From positions 1-64,000 of the forward strand of contig JACDOX010000155.1 of assembly GCA_014549065.1 (NCBI GenBank): DNA of 64,000 nt, in the 5' to 3' direction. The DNA is from Cardinalis cardinalis. Taxonomy: Eukaryota; Chordata; Aves; Passeriformes; Cardinalidae. Shown in pieces: positions 10,401 through 23,200 of the stretch. The position numbers and the translations under genes were made by a program. Numbering within the stretch: the first letter of the stretch is position 1; every line of letters starts with the position of its first letter. The notes beneath the pieces were generated by a model that saw only the letters and a program-made list of their open reading frames with translations, was not told the DNA's origin and did no database searches.

Positions 10401-13400
10401 TATAATACTTTATTCTAAAGACAAAACATGATTTATTCTCTGGAGAAAATTACTGAAATAAAAATTGCATTCTAACTGAGGATTTGTTTTTGCCATTTAT
10501 GTGTTACTTCCTTTGAGCAAAGTGATTAGCCCTTATTCAGGTCTTCTTGTTCCTGTTAAGAATGGAAACTGATACAAAGACATCAAGTCCTTGAACACAA
10601 ACCTCATTGTTCTCTCAAAAGAAAGTGGTGTCAAGTACATCAGGAGTATCTAGTGGGGAATATTTCTTTTGCACAATGGTCCAAGAATTGTTTAGTTTGC
10701 TTTAGTTTGGTTTGGTTTGGTTTCCTCTCCACACAGCATCAAACCTTGCATTTAACTCATCAGCTTCAGTTCTTTGATCAACCTTCCACTGAGTCTGTGT
10801 TTCCAGTAGCAGCTTCAAATTCTTCCTCTAACTTCCTCCAGAGGCCTGGCAATACTGCAGTCAGATTTATCCTGAATGGCTGCTCCACACCATGAAATTC
10901 AGGCCTGAACCCTCAAAATAATCTGATGTAGTCATATATAGGTTCCTTCACTGAACAAAGGAACTTAATGTTCTGAAAGTAAATTATCTGAATTGGGAGG
11001 AAATTTTGACTGTGACTGCCAGCATTTATCCACAGTACACTGCTCCATTTCCCTTCCTTTCTGCACTGCATTTTACACATCACTTTCTCAAAGAAGAGAT
11101 ATCCCCAGCTTGACCAGCAGGTACAGAAGGTGATGAAAGAGCTCTAAATTCCCTTCTGCTCAGGTTCTCACAGCATGTTCATTAATATTGTCACTGCTTG
11201 TCTATATTCATCAAATCAAGTTCTATGTTTTCATGTTTGCAGNTCCAATCTACCAGGTGCTGGAGCCACCATTGGAATGCTTTTACTGAAGGCTTTTAGT
11301 GACATGACTTTATGCAGGCCATCCTGCAGACTGTTTCTAGGGAGGTTAAATTTACAGTCAAGTGTCAGAATAAATCCTGCTTTTACATCAATGTATGCTT
11401 CTGTACTGCATCATCAAATATTCTTAAAGAGGAGCTCAGGAATTAAATCAAACTAATGGAAACACGATTATGCAAAAATATCTGCTGTACCTTACTTTGG
11501 TTGCCACAACTGACCAGTGCAATGACTGGTCTTACCATACATCATGTTTCTACAAAATGGCCATCCTTCAACATTTTGACTTGCAAACAGTACCCAGTTA
11601 AGGTATTTAGGATAAATTACTTTTGGTTCAGGACCAAGGGGTAATAGAGATAGCTGTAAATCAATATGGGGAGGCTTAATTAGAAGACTTACAAACCAGT
11701 GCAAAACAAATGAAGTTTGAAGGCCCAAATTCACTTCCTTGGCTGTTGCAGACTGCTGGAGTGATGCTATCCCCATGTCTCTTCATCATTCTGCATGTCA
11801 CTTAGTTGCCATATGTTATCTGTTTTACTTTCCCCAGTCACTCTCTGCTTCACCATTCACTTGAGTTAGAACTGTAGCAAGATGCCAGCAGAGTGAATCA
11901 TTTGGAGACAAGTGCATGTTATTCTTTATTCAGCTGCTGCCCGCCTGGTCATGCATTCAAATGGCCAGATCTAAAGTGACAGAACCTTGTATTGCCCATT
12001 ACAGCACTGAATTAGCCGAGTGCAGGGAACAGGGAGGGGATATTCATGGTATTACCAGGGGAGCAAGGGAGGAAAAAAGGTTCCTGATCTTTAAAACAGT
12101 TGGATCTCTCCATATGCTGATACTCTGAAGGAAGTGAATGGCATTGCTTTAATAGGTCACACATAAAATTCTTGATGGTGTTAAAGAGCTGGTTCTGAGT
12201 CTTTGTCAAAATATATCTTAAGGACAACTTTAGTGGTGTTTGAGGCACCAGACTTCACTTTTGATAAAATCTGCTTGAACTTCTTGAGGTAATGGACCTA
12301 GTGAAGCTTCCCTGAGGCTAGTACTCTTTCGCCTTTGCTCCTAACATGTATTTATTTATTGCTTCATATATGGCAGGCTTAGATGACAAATTCTCAGCAA
12401 TGGCCTTTTAAAAATGCGTGATCTAAAAGTTTTCACAGACTACGGAGAAAAAAAAAATTGCAAAGGAATATGAAAATTGTCTCCATTCCTCCACTGTCAA
12501 TGAAAATTAACAGTACATTANGTGTTATAGCTAAGATATTTCCAACATTTTTGCTTCCTTCTAATACTTGTACACTGAATACATGACCCAAGATGAAATA
12601 AATGCACATTGTGAAATTAAGGAGTATTGATGAACTCAGACCACTACAACTCCACAGCCTAAAGAGAGGGTGGTCATAATCCCCAACAGATGACAGAGAG
12701 GTCCTGAAGCTTCTTAGGGACTCAGCTGCTGCAGGTGGGGGTGGTTTGATGGAAGAACTGTACCCACAGGGAGGTCTGCAGGACCACTTGCTATACACAC
12801 AGCATGCTGCAATGAATTTTGGAACTCCATAAATACATGCATCATTTTAGGCTGNTTTACTCAAACCGTGGGGCCATCCACAAATTGGTACAGGGATCCA
12901 ATACTGAACTCAACACTCAGACACTCCATTAACACCCATGGAACCACAGCTAGTGACCCCCAAAATCCACGCTCAGCTGGCCCAGGGGAGGCTGCAGGCA
13001 CTGGCCCTCATTAACACAGAGCTAATGGCTGATGTCCGAGCCTCTTTAGAGACCCACACCAGGACACTCCCAGGGGGCTCTGGTGGGTGGGTGCCTTGCA
13101 GGACACCCTGTGCTCACTGTTAAAGCATTTAGCTTCCCACCGGAACCAGCAAAGACCAGCACTGACCACCAGGTAAAGATCTGTTGTATAAAAGCATAAA
13201 AGTGCTTTACAGCAGAGTCTCAAGCTTGTGTTTCTNGCTGCAAAGGTGTGTGTCAGTCATGAGGCGGCTGCCTGCATGGTTCTTCTGNCACCAAGAGTGC
13301 TCACTGAGCTGGGCCTGAGAAGAGCTTCAGCACAAGGAACAGGGAAGGTGTGACTCTGCACACTGGGCTCCCCAGTGAGGATCAAGACCCGGGCATCTCG

Positions 13401-13511
13401 AGTGGAGATTTAATCCACAATGCCATGAGCTCTGGGGCACAGAGGGTGCCTGGTCCAATCAGACAGCCTGGCCTCACACTCAGCTCAGCGGGCTTCAGGC
13501 TCTGCGCTGGC
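7474..13511. other. Intergenic DNA upstream of VAT1L, no gene recognised
   Basis: About 6 kb of AT-rich DNA with chance frames only. I find no exon with plausible splice sites and a recognisable protein, no RNA gene and no clear transposon. A short GTTTG repeat is listed separately, and a 12-bp duplication lies near 9150. In mammals the upstream neighbour of VAT1L is NUDT7; no NUDT7-like Nudix coding sequence was seen here. Confidence 0.5.
10690..10724 (+). repeat. Short GTTTG-type simple repeat
   Basis: An imperfect run of TTTAG/TTTGG units, about seven pentamers. Confidence 0.7.
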
Positions 13512-13864
13512 CTAAGGTGACAGTGGGGCTGTTCAGCCTGGAGAAGAAGAGACTCNCTCAGGGCTGATCTTACTCCTCTCTTGAACTACCTGGAAGCANG
13601 GTGGAGCCAGGTGGGGATCGGGCTCTTCTCCCAGGCAACAAGTGGCAGGATTTACTAAAGCTGCACGAGGGGAAGTTGAGGCTGGACATCGGGAATAATT
13701 TTTTCACAGAAAGATGATTAGACATTGGAATGGACTGAGCGGGGAGGTAGTGGAGTCCCCATCCCTGGAGGTGTTTAAGGACTGGACGTGGTTCTCAGCG
13801 CCACGGTGACAAGGTGGACATGGGTCACAAGGGNGGACTGTGCGATCTCAGAGGTCCTTTCAGC
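13512..13864 (+). mobile_element. CR1 LINE 3' region, plus strand, at the VAT1L promoter
   Basis: The block opens with the CR1 signature GGCTGTTCAGCCTGGAGAAG and passes through GGACATCGGGAATAATTTTT and GAGTCCCCATCCCTGGAGG. It finishes with GATCTCAGAGGTCCTTTCAGCC, close to the CR1 3' end but without the terminal octamers. The copy is divergent and 5' truncated, and contains three n calls. Its end coincides with the start of the GC-rich promoter sequence, about 190 bp before the VAT1L start codon. Confidence 0.88.
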
Positions 13865-14055
13865 CGGCCCGGCTCTGTGGTTCCTGCCGGGGCCGCTGCG
13901 GGCGCTGCCCGCGCCGGGCGCCGCGGGGGCGGGCGGGCGGAGGGCGCTGCGCAGCCGGTGCAGTGCGGCGGGCGGGCCCCGGCGGCTCCGCGGCCATTCC
14001 GCACGGCGGCACCGGCCTCGCACGGCGGCACCGCGGGAGCCGCCGCAGCCCCGCC

Positions 14056-14285
14056 ATGGCCAAGGAGGGAGCGCAGCGAGCCGAGGAGACGGAGCAGATG
14101 ATCGACAAGGAGGGCGGCAGGGAGGCGGCCGAGGGCGGCGCGGGCGGCAGCCTGCGCGCCGGGGACGCCAAGGAGATGCGAGCCGTGGTGNTGTCCGCCT
14201 TCGGGGGGCTCAACAAGCTCCGCGTGTCCAAGAAAGCCATGCCCGAGCCGCAGGAGAGCGAGCTGAAGATCCGCGTCAAAGCCTG
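14056..14285 (+). CDS. VAT1L: VAT1L coding exon 1
   Basis: Encodes residues 1-76 plus two bases of codon 77. It begins MAKEGAQRAEETEQ, an acidic, presumably flexible N-terminal tail typical of VAT1L, and passes into the conserved F-G-G-L-N-K-L-R and P-E-P-Q-E-S-E-L-K-I-R-V-K-A core. The donor is TG|GTCC at 14286. Codon 77 is completed by the first base of exon 2 to give Cys. The ATG has a strong Kozak context. The frame is open upstream to about 13,840, but without an ATG. Confidence 0.95.
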
Positions 14286-17200
14286 GTCCAGTATCGCCCC
14301 TCGCCCTCTCCTTCCCCGGGGCGCGGGCGGGTGCGGGACCCGCGGGGCCGGGGTGCAGCGGTGCCCCCGGGCCGGGCATCCCTGCGCTCGGAGCGGGTGC
14401 GGGAGCCGCNGTGCCCCGGGCCGGGCATCCCTGCGCTCGGAGCGGGTGCGGGAGCCGCNGTGCCCCGGGCCGGGCATCCCTGCGCTCGGAGCGGGTGCGG
14501 GAGCCGCGGTGCCCCGGGCCGGGCATCCCTGCGCTCGGAGCGGGTGCGGGAGCCGCGGTGCCCCGGGCCGGGCATCCCTGCGCTCGGAGCGGGTGCGGGA
14601 GCCGCGGTGCCCCGGGCCGGGCATCCCTGCGCTCGGAGCGGGTGCGGGAGCCGCGGTGCCCCGGGCCGGGCATCCCTGCGCTCGGAGCGGGTGCGGGAGC
14701 CGCGGTGCCCCCGGGCCGGGCATCCCTGCGCTCGGAGCGCGCCCTGCGAGCAGCCCCGGCTCCGGCTCCGGCTTCCCTCACCTGTGGCTTCTCCGCGGGC
14801 AGCCCCGCTCCTGGCCCGTCCCTGCCCCGGCTCAGCGCCGAGCCCCGGGCTCCCGGTGCAGGGCGGGCAGCGGGGCTCGGGTGCGCTCGGCAGCGGTGCG
14901 AAGGGAAGCCAATTGTCAGTGGTATTTCACGCTACCAGCTAGGAGAAGGAGGGGGAAAGCCTGGCCAAGTGCGTTCGGGGTTTGGGTTTCTGTGAGAAAT
15001 GTGGATGCCAGATTGTGCGTGTTGCTCAGCACCTGTCTCTCTCCCTTCTGACACACTGGCTGTTGTTTTTTCTCCTGGGAATCACTTACTTAAGTCAGCA
15101 TCCTTTTTCATCGGAGCTGCTGTGGCCACAGCTCGGGATAATTTCCCAGTGTTAGTCCCTGTGTCCAGGTGACAAGTGGCTACGGTCTGGCAGCATCCTG
15201 AAATGTGCTTTTCTANATGGCTTTTTTCCCTTTTTTTCTTTCTTTTTTTTTTTCCCCCACAGACAAGCAGAGCAGACTCTTCTTCCTAGATTGCTGGTTC
15301 TTAGTGCACATGTTCCTTCGTGAAAATATGATTAATTTTTTTGAGTGACAGAAGCCACATTTAGATCTTACTACACAACTTGATGTTTACCAAAGACTGA
15401 ATTAATTTTGCCTAGGCAAGAATTTAGCTTCTGTTGTCCTTTTCTGCTGTTTGAAAACATGGTGCTTCTGGAAGATAAATTCCAAGGTGAAGGCCAGGTT
15501 GTTTACTTTAGAAGGAACTTGTGTTAAAAATGTTTCTGGTATGGGGGAGTGAGCTTGTTTTGAATCATGTATCAGTGGATCTGCTTCAGATTTGGAATAT
15601 CCTGGTAGGTTAATGTAGCTGAGTGTCTTGAGCTGTTCAGATACTGCACTTTCCATCCTGATCTTAATGGGGCTCATAAAGTTTGTGACCATTGTGAGTA
15701 TTCCCCCCCTACCAAGGTGTTGCCTATGAAAAATAGTGATATCCATTAATCTGCATGAGTACTAGTAAATAATGGGCTGGGATTTTTTGCATTCACATTT
15801 GGTATGGGGTTTTTTTTTTCTCACTACTAGCCACAATGGGAAATGCAAGAAATTCTGTGCTAAGTGAATAGAACGAATGGTTCTTGTTTCCTGCGTGTTT
15901 TTTTCCCAGCAATTGGGTTAACAAAAGGTAACGTGCAAAACTAAAAATGTTATTAGCACATGGATACATTCCTCTAAATGTGTCAGGGGTTTACAGCATT
16001 TTCCAGTACCTGTATGAATTCCACTTTCACAAAACCAGTAGCTGTGGAAGTGTCACAAACAGCAAGCTACCTGCACNAGAACACTTGGCTGTAAAATAGA
16101 ATTGTGCAGCCAAAGATGCAGCTGCTCTCCAGGGCTGCAGTGTCTGTAGGGCTGTGTGAGTTGCAAGCGTGCTGTTTGACATCAGCAGACCTGCTCCACA
16201 GGTAACTGCCAGGTTGTACAATGCCCCCTGTGTTTTGGGAGCCTCCCTTCGTGCTGGAGGAGCCTGCAGGCTGGAGAGCATCTGCTTGTCATTCCTGACT
16301 GGAAATGGCCACAGGGCTGAAATGGCACCAGGTCACCTTGTGCTTCCAGGCAAGGCAAAATCAATTTGCTGATCCTCTTGACCCAAGCCTGTAAATGCAG
16401 AGGATTGATTGGGGTGATGATGGACTTGGGAGACAGANTGAGAAGGGGGTTGGCTTTGCCCAGGGCAGCGCGCACAGGTTGATGTGGGCAGTGCTGAACA
16501 CACGCGAGATGGATTGTTCCAGCCATCAATACTTCTTACAAAACACATATTCTGTTGAATCAGTTTTGTAGTTGACCACCACTAGAGATGATTATTATTA
16601 TTTTTTGACTCAACAAATTGATGGAGAAAAATAAGCTTTATTTTAAGAAGGATATGCACATGCTTGATCAATAGTATACATCAGTAGAAGAACAAGTTCT
16701 GTGTGGTCTCTGAATTCCCTGTGGATAAAGCCAATTGAATCACGTTTAGACCCATTAAGTTGTATGTGTACACTTCGTAGTANGGCACTAGAAATGGAGG
16801 AGATGGAGGAGGTGCTGCTATTAGCACTAAGCCAGATGAATAATTCTTTTGAAGGTCTGGAATATCAGTGATCCAACTGAAAATGTGTCAGCTGAGATGA
16901 GTCATGTGTTAGGCTCATTCAGTGACTAAGAAATGGAACAGCCATCGATGTCCAAGCTGAGTCACAGCTTCTGCATATTTCCTGAAATNATTTCTGATTG
17001 ATAATGATGAAGCAGTTGAAACTCCTGTGTTTGTTTGTATTGTAATTTGCAGGCAGCAGAACGTTGGGATGCAGAGTGATGAAAAGATGAGAGAAGGAGC
17101 TGGAGTGAACGGAAGCCGTACTTCAGATGGGTTGTGCGAATAAGCAGTGGTGTCCTATGGTTACCTCCCTCTATTGTTCTTTTTTCTCTTATAATTATTT

Positions 17201-20200
17201 CTTCCCTGTGCTGCTGTACATGAGGCAGAAGTGACCCTCTGACTCTGTGACTGTGAGATAAAGGCACTTTAAAAAAACTGGAGCGGATAAAAGAAATCCT
17301 AAGTGTAACAGAGTAGTGGAAGAGAATCAGTGTTGCTCCTAAAGGCAGTCTGTTCATATGGTCTTGGTTTCTGCATAAAAAGCATGAGACCTGATAATTT
17401 TAAACCTTTCCTTTATGTATAGACATGGTTGGTTTTGTTTGTTTATTTGTTTGTTTTTTAAATTTTAAGATTGGGCAGATTGCTGGCTGTGGTTAAGAGG
17501 AAGGATTTTAAGAATGCAAAACTCGATGGTCCTCTTGTTTGCTCTGTGGCTTTTCATTAATTTCAGTAATTAATTTTAGTGGATTTTTACAGTGAAATAA
17601 GAAAGACAGATCAAAAGCAGCACCTCTCCAAACCGTGTCATGGAGTGTTCTGCATGATTTGGGATTTTGAAATGGAAGGTATTGGGCATCCTAAGGTGTG
17701 TGGGATGGAACAAGGAGAAACAAATTGACTGTTCCTTTCCACACTTAAGAAAAGGGAAATAAAAATGCAGCAAAACTAAACCACAAGTATAGAGAATAAT
17801 ATTCAAGGTCCTCAAAAGGACCTGGTGTTAAGGTAGAGCATTGCAGACTGAGAAAGTCAGATTCAGATTCAAGGATAATTCCATTTTTGATAAAGTCTGC
17901 CTCCAGTAATGCACAGGTAATCCAGTCTGTGCAGGTCACAGAGACATCCCTGCTCTGTCACAGGGAGGTTCTTGCAGAACCCCTATGTCAATGTATTGAT
18001 CTTGATAATTCATATCCTTCCCTATTTTCATTTGCATCCAGCTCTTGATTTAGGATTAAAAACATGCTGTGTACTGTTTGTCCCTGCATTGCTTTGCATT
18101 TACACTTCTCCCTCTGGNTATGCCTTTGCTTAAAGTTCAGGAGTCACTTTGTCTGCACACCAGAGCAGGCTATCCTGGTTTGCAGTGGTACAAGAAATAA
18201 ATTGTGCTTGATCTCTAAACCTACCACTCTTCATGAGACATATTTTCTTGNGATGTTCTGTGCAGTCAAACTTTTCCTGAGTGTGCTGTTGATTGAATCC
18301 CAAGGAAAGAGCTGGGTGTCTTGGGTGTAGTTACAAAACTTGCCATCCATCTTTAGGCCCTCTTGGTTATTATAAGGAAAGAAAAAAAAAAAAAGCTGAG
18401 TTGACCAATACACCATAATCATGCTTTCAGATCTACTGATCTTCAAATTTCTCAGGTAAAATAAAACTCCTGTCCTTCCTTCACCATGGAGAAGAATAGG
18501 AATAAAGGCATGTATGAGAGAAGCAGGGATGCCACAACATGTAAGAATAAAGGAGATGAAAGTGAATGAAGAAGAAATTCTCTATAAAGTGACTAGAAAT
18601 TATTAGAAAACCTGGTCGACACTCCATGGTTCAACTAGTAATTAAAACAATAAGAACACATGACTTGATTATTGTTTACCTTGTGTAGTGTTTTTTCTTC
18701 CCTTACCACACCAGTTCTAGGCCTTGTAAGTTCATTGTAATAGAGATGAACTCCCAATATAATTTTGCTGCCCTTTGTCCGCCTTTGGGTAAAAAAAACA
18801 GATGAAAAAGAAATGGAGCTAGGACAGAGCTGAACTGCCAGTTTTATGTCATTAGATGCAGAACTGAACATGTGCCTTTTCAAAAACTGTCTGACAATTT
18901 ACTTCATGAGAAGGAATCTATTTGTGATCATTGTCATGAGCAAAGAGCAATGGCCTTTGCATATCCCCGTCTCCTTCTTGCCTACTTGTTCTGGCACCAC
19001 GGGGTGTGTTCTGCCCAGGTTCCCTCATCACAGTCCTGCCTCCAGCTGCCTTTTCTTGCAGGAAAGTAGGGAAAAGTTAACTTTTTGTAAAATGCTTGCA
19101 GTGTGGAAAGATGCATTTAAAAGACCATTGCTGAAATTAATGTATACAGACAGTGGTTGCCACCATCAGTGCTGTGGGGTTTCTGGGTTTGTGGTTTGTT
19201 TTGGAACTTTTGTCTGTCTGTTTGTTCCTCTTCTCCAAANAATGGCTGCCTTGCAGGCATTTTGCTATTTGGAATTTCTCTTTCATGTCAACACCATAGT
19301 GGCAATGTAGGAGGTGGTCTTACCCACTGGAGAAGAAGAGATCTTTCCAAAATAATTTCAAATTTACCAGCTTAACTGTGTGAAAACCCCTCTTAACCTT
19401 CCATATGGTTGATATGATAAGCTTTGTGTGTGATTAGGGTGAAAGTTGTGGGTTCAGGTTGCTCCTAAACCCTCCACCACAGTTATGAATGCTTTCATTT
19501 GGTGGGATCTCCTTCCCCCTCCCCAGTGACCTACATCCCATGAATCCATGCTGTTGTGCAAGGGCTGGGTGTCTGCTCTGGCTGTTAATTTGTTGGGTCT
19601 GTTCAGTGTGTCTGTGTCTCTATTAGTATCTGACTAAGGCTGCGTTTAATAAATCCTCGTGCCCATCAGTAAGGTGATGTATCCAGGCAGTTGCTGGTAT
19701 CACATGTGTCAGTAGGACTGGCTGTGTGCTTGGCTAACCATAAAAACAGGGCTGTGTTTTGGAACAATGAATTAATGCTGAAGTGTATTCCAGCTAGTTG
19801 GGAGTTTTAAAGTTTTAACTGTGGCAATAAGGCCAGTAATCAATATATGCACATAGTAGATAAATGGTGCCTTTTTGCTTTTTTTTTTTTTTNCCTGTGG
19901 CTGCTTAGAAAACCACAAATTTTTCTTTAATAAAATTGCATACAAAAGACAATGCAAAAGTGCTTTAGGATTTTTGCAAAGCTGAGACTGCAGGGAAGGA
20001 CCTGTATTTTTTTCTGAGCATCAAACCTGAGGACTTCAAAGACCTTAATAACTTTTGAAAAAATGTACAAGCATGAGCCAGGAAGGAACAGTTTTAAANC
20101 AAAAGCCTATCTGGTACTTAGTAAGTTCATGCCCAAGTTTGGAATCCTGCCTGAGACAAACACAAGATGCATTCCTGGGGTCACATCAAAGGTTAGGACA

Positions 20201-23200
20201 GTTAGATCATGTAGCTCCTAACCCAAAATAACTATAATGTGTGAGGCTTGGTGTTTTCTTCTTAAATTGACCTGGCTTTCCTTGCCAGCTGGTAGTGCAT
20301 TGGTAGCAATCAGTGTTTCACTGTATGGAATTCTGACATGCCCTGTGTGACTGCTGAGCAGTCTGGGGCAGCTGTGCTGTCCTGGCANGAGCACCCTCTG
20401 CCCAAGGCCCAGCATCCCAAGAGTGGGAATGTCTGCTGGCTCCCAGTGACCCTGCAGAGCCCAACTTTTAATGCTGCCCTGGAGTTTTCTGGCTGTGCCA
20501 TCACTCGGGTCAAGGCTTCCTCCTNTACTTTGATCTGTGGTAATAGTCTTGATTTGATTTTTTCCTGTGTTTTACAGTGGTTTGAACTTTATTGATTTGA
20601 TGGTGCGACAAGGGAATATTGACAACCCTCCTAAGACTCCGCTTGTTCCTGGGTTTGAATGTTCTGGAATCGTAGAAGCTCTTGGAGACAGCGTGAAAGG
20701 ATTCGAGGTAATANTTTTTTTNAAATTTTCAAAGTGAGAGTTTTAGGTCTCATATAAATAATNGCCAGTTTCTAATCCCTTCTGCTCTGCCAGTGACAGC
20801 AGCCTTCACCACCCTGTTGAGATTTGAAAGGTCAGTTTTTCCTTGCTGCTTCCCAAGCGTGAGAATGACCTCTTGAATTAATTTCTGAATCCACCACTGT
20901 CATCTCCTTCAAATCCTTCCTGAAAGTCACTTGTGCCATGTGCACATCTTGATGGCTAAAGAGGAACTGGAAAGCATGAGTGATGTCCTTTAATAAAATG
21001 AAAGAAATTAAGTTAACTTGTTAAGTTTCCTTTCTTGGCCATGTTTCCTGTCATCGCTGCTCTTTTACTCAAAGCCCAGGTGCTGCTGATTCTGGTTCCA
21101 GCTTTTGATCTCGAGTTAACAGAGCCCTGTTCACAGTAAGCATTGCTTCTTACAACTGTGTGCGTTAATGAGGTGCAGATTAAATTAGGATTCTGATTCT
21201 GGATATAGGACTTAGTCTGATTGCTCAGGAAAAATATATATTTCACCTGAGAGGCTGTGATAAATGGCAGATAGTTGATGTATNTAGTAAAGTTGTCATA
21301 AGTGGTTATGGACTCTTTGGTATCTCTTATGGCATATAAGCAGCATTTTGTCCTGCCTCCTATTCTGTTATTGATACTAAACATCTATATTCACTGCAAA
21401 CTTGCATTTTATTGCCTAAGTAGGTTGAAAATTTTGGAAATAAATCCTGAGTTAATACATGTCAATCCTATCTCAGTTATTTGCAGAATCAGTCATGTCA
21501 AAAGGTAATCAAGTTTTCTGAATTCTTATTATCTGGATCTTAAGAAGATGTAAATATTTTTATCTAAAGACAAAGATTTTCTCTTCTCATACAGCTAAAA
21601 TTTGTCAGTTGGATGAAGATAATGGCCAGTTTAGTTTCTACTATGGTTTCAGTGGTGAAATCTTCTTAGGGGATTTGTCTCAGTTCCATTCCTGCCCCAT
21701 CTCTGCCTTGAAATAAGTTGCAATCTTTCANTGTATTTTGTTACAAACAACTGAATGATAATTTTGCTGTTTGAAAACCTTTTCTGCTTCAGTAGTGCTC
21801 TAGCATCTGTACTTCATAGCTGTGCTCCATATTGAAGAATATCCTCTGAAATGAGAATATTCTCTAGGAAACCTCTGCTCCAGATCAGCACTCTCATTTT
21901 TAAAGTTCTTGNTATTTTTAAAGGGCATCATAAGGCTACAGCATATGGTGCTTGTTTGAATAACACTGCACCTGAGTGAGTAAGTGAATATACTGTGTCT
22001 CTTTCTAAGGTGACACCTTTGTTCTGACTGTGGAGCATGCTGGTGCACTGGGGTACTCCTGTCACTGAAACCAGCCCTAGGGTTTCATTTTTTACACACA
22101 GCCTTCATGGCCATGGTTGTGTTTGGGTGCTCTAGAAAAGAGCCCACACTCAGAGTGACTGCTGTGCATGGGGGTGAATCCATCAGCAGGAGAACACGCC
22201 GTGAGGATGATGGAAGAACCTTCTCTTCGTTTCTTTATGGAGTTCTGTATGGAGTAGGGGCTCACCAGATGCTTGGTGTCTCCTTGACATAGGTTGTTAC
22301 CTCTGTCCACAGTAATGGCAAAGGCTGCACNCTGTATCTTCTGACCTCCTTTCCCTGGGTAGATCTCTTCCAGTTCAAGCCCTCCTAAAAGAGGTGCACT
22401 GCCTATTCCTTCTCCCATTCAAAGAAAAAGCTGCTTTCTGATCATAACAGCTGTATCAGGCTTAGTCTNTCTCCAGTTTTGGGGATGATTCTCAAGAAAT
22501 GAGGTCTAATCTGACTAGGCTCTGAATAGTGTCTGTGCTAAAATGTGGTATTTAGTGTTACCAGGAAGTGCCTTGGGAATCACCAAGGGGGACTTCTCTG
22601 CATTCTTTTTGGTAATCGTTTGTGATTTATGGCAAGGATATAGGGCATATTAACATCTGCACTAATCAATCCTAGCAGACTTTCTATTTTAGATGCTTCT
22701 CTAAGAGCAAAAGGGAACCACAGAGTGATTACCAGCGAGGCATTGTTAATTTGAATGTTTTTCAAAAGGAGGAGGCATTTCAGTGAAATTGGAATGACAG
22801 CTCTGTTTCAGCATTCTCACTCTAAAAGAGACAACCCTTCAGAACTGTCAGCAGCCCCTGAGCTTGGAGCAAACCTGCAATATCCCAAAGCAAAGTGATT
22901 ACTCAGGAGACCAAAATGTGCTTGTGCTGTAAACGTTTGCCTGAAGGCAAAAGTGCTGTGCTTTACTCCATACCTGTAGGTCCTAAGGCATTAGAGAGCA
23001 TTGGTAGAATGAGAGAGAGTATCAGGCAGATAAGCAAAGTTATTTTAGAGGGACAGCTGCTTTAGTTTTAGTTAAAACACAAAGGCCTGGAGTTTGATGC
23101 TATTCCTGTCTTACCCTGTGGCTCCATTGCAGAGCTCCTTTCATGTTAAGGGTGTTGTTTTGGTTGGTGTATTCTAGAAAGGCAGAGGGTCTAAGGCAAG

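Larger units (their letters stand above)
13866..14930 (+). promoter_or_regulatory. CpG island with VAT1L promoter, 5' UTR and exon 1
   Basis: GC content and CpG density jump abruptly at about 13,866, directly after the CR1, and stay high to about 14,930, covering the first coding exon and the start of intron 1. A run of overlapping GC boxes (GGGGGCGGGCGGGCGG) lies near 13925-13940, as expected for an Sp1-type promoter. No TATA box is evident. The transcription start cannot be fixed from sequence; it presumably lies between 13,866 and 14,055. The long frames seen on both strands here come from the composition and the minisatellite. Confidence 0.8.

Noticed and set aside
13825..14942. Frames of 287-403 codons on both strands around VAT1L exon 1
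   Set aside because: They arise from GC-rich, stop-poor sequence and the 49-bp minisatellite. Only the 14056-14285 part of the + frame matches a known protein.
15225..15300. Possible extra exon after a strong pyrimidine tract and AG at 15262
   Set aside because: Joined to exon 1 the frame reads TGA at once, and the following sequence is not VAT1L-like.
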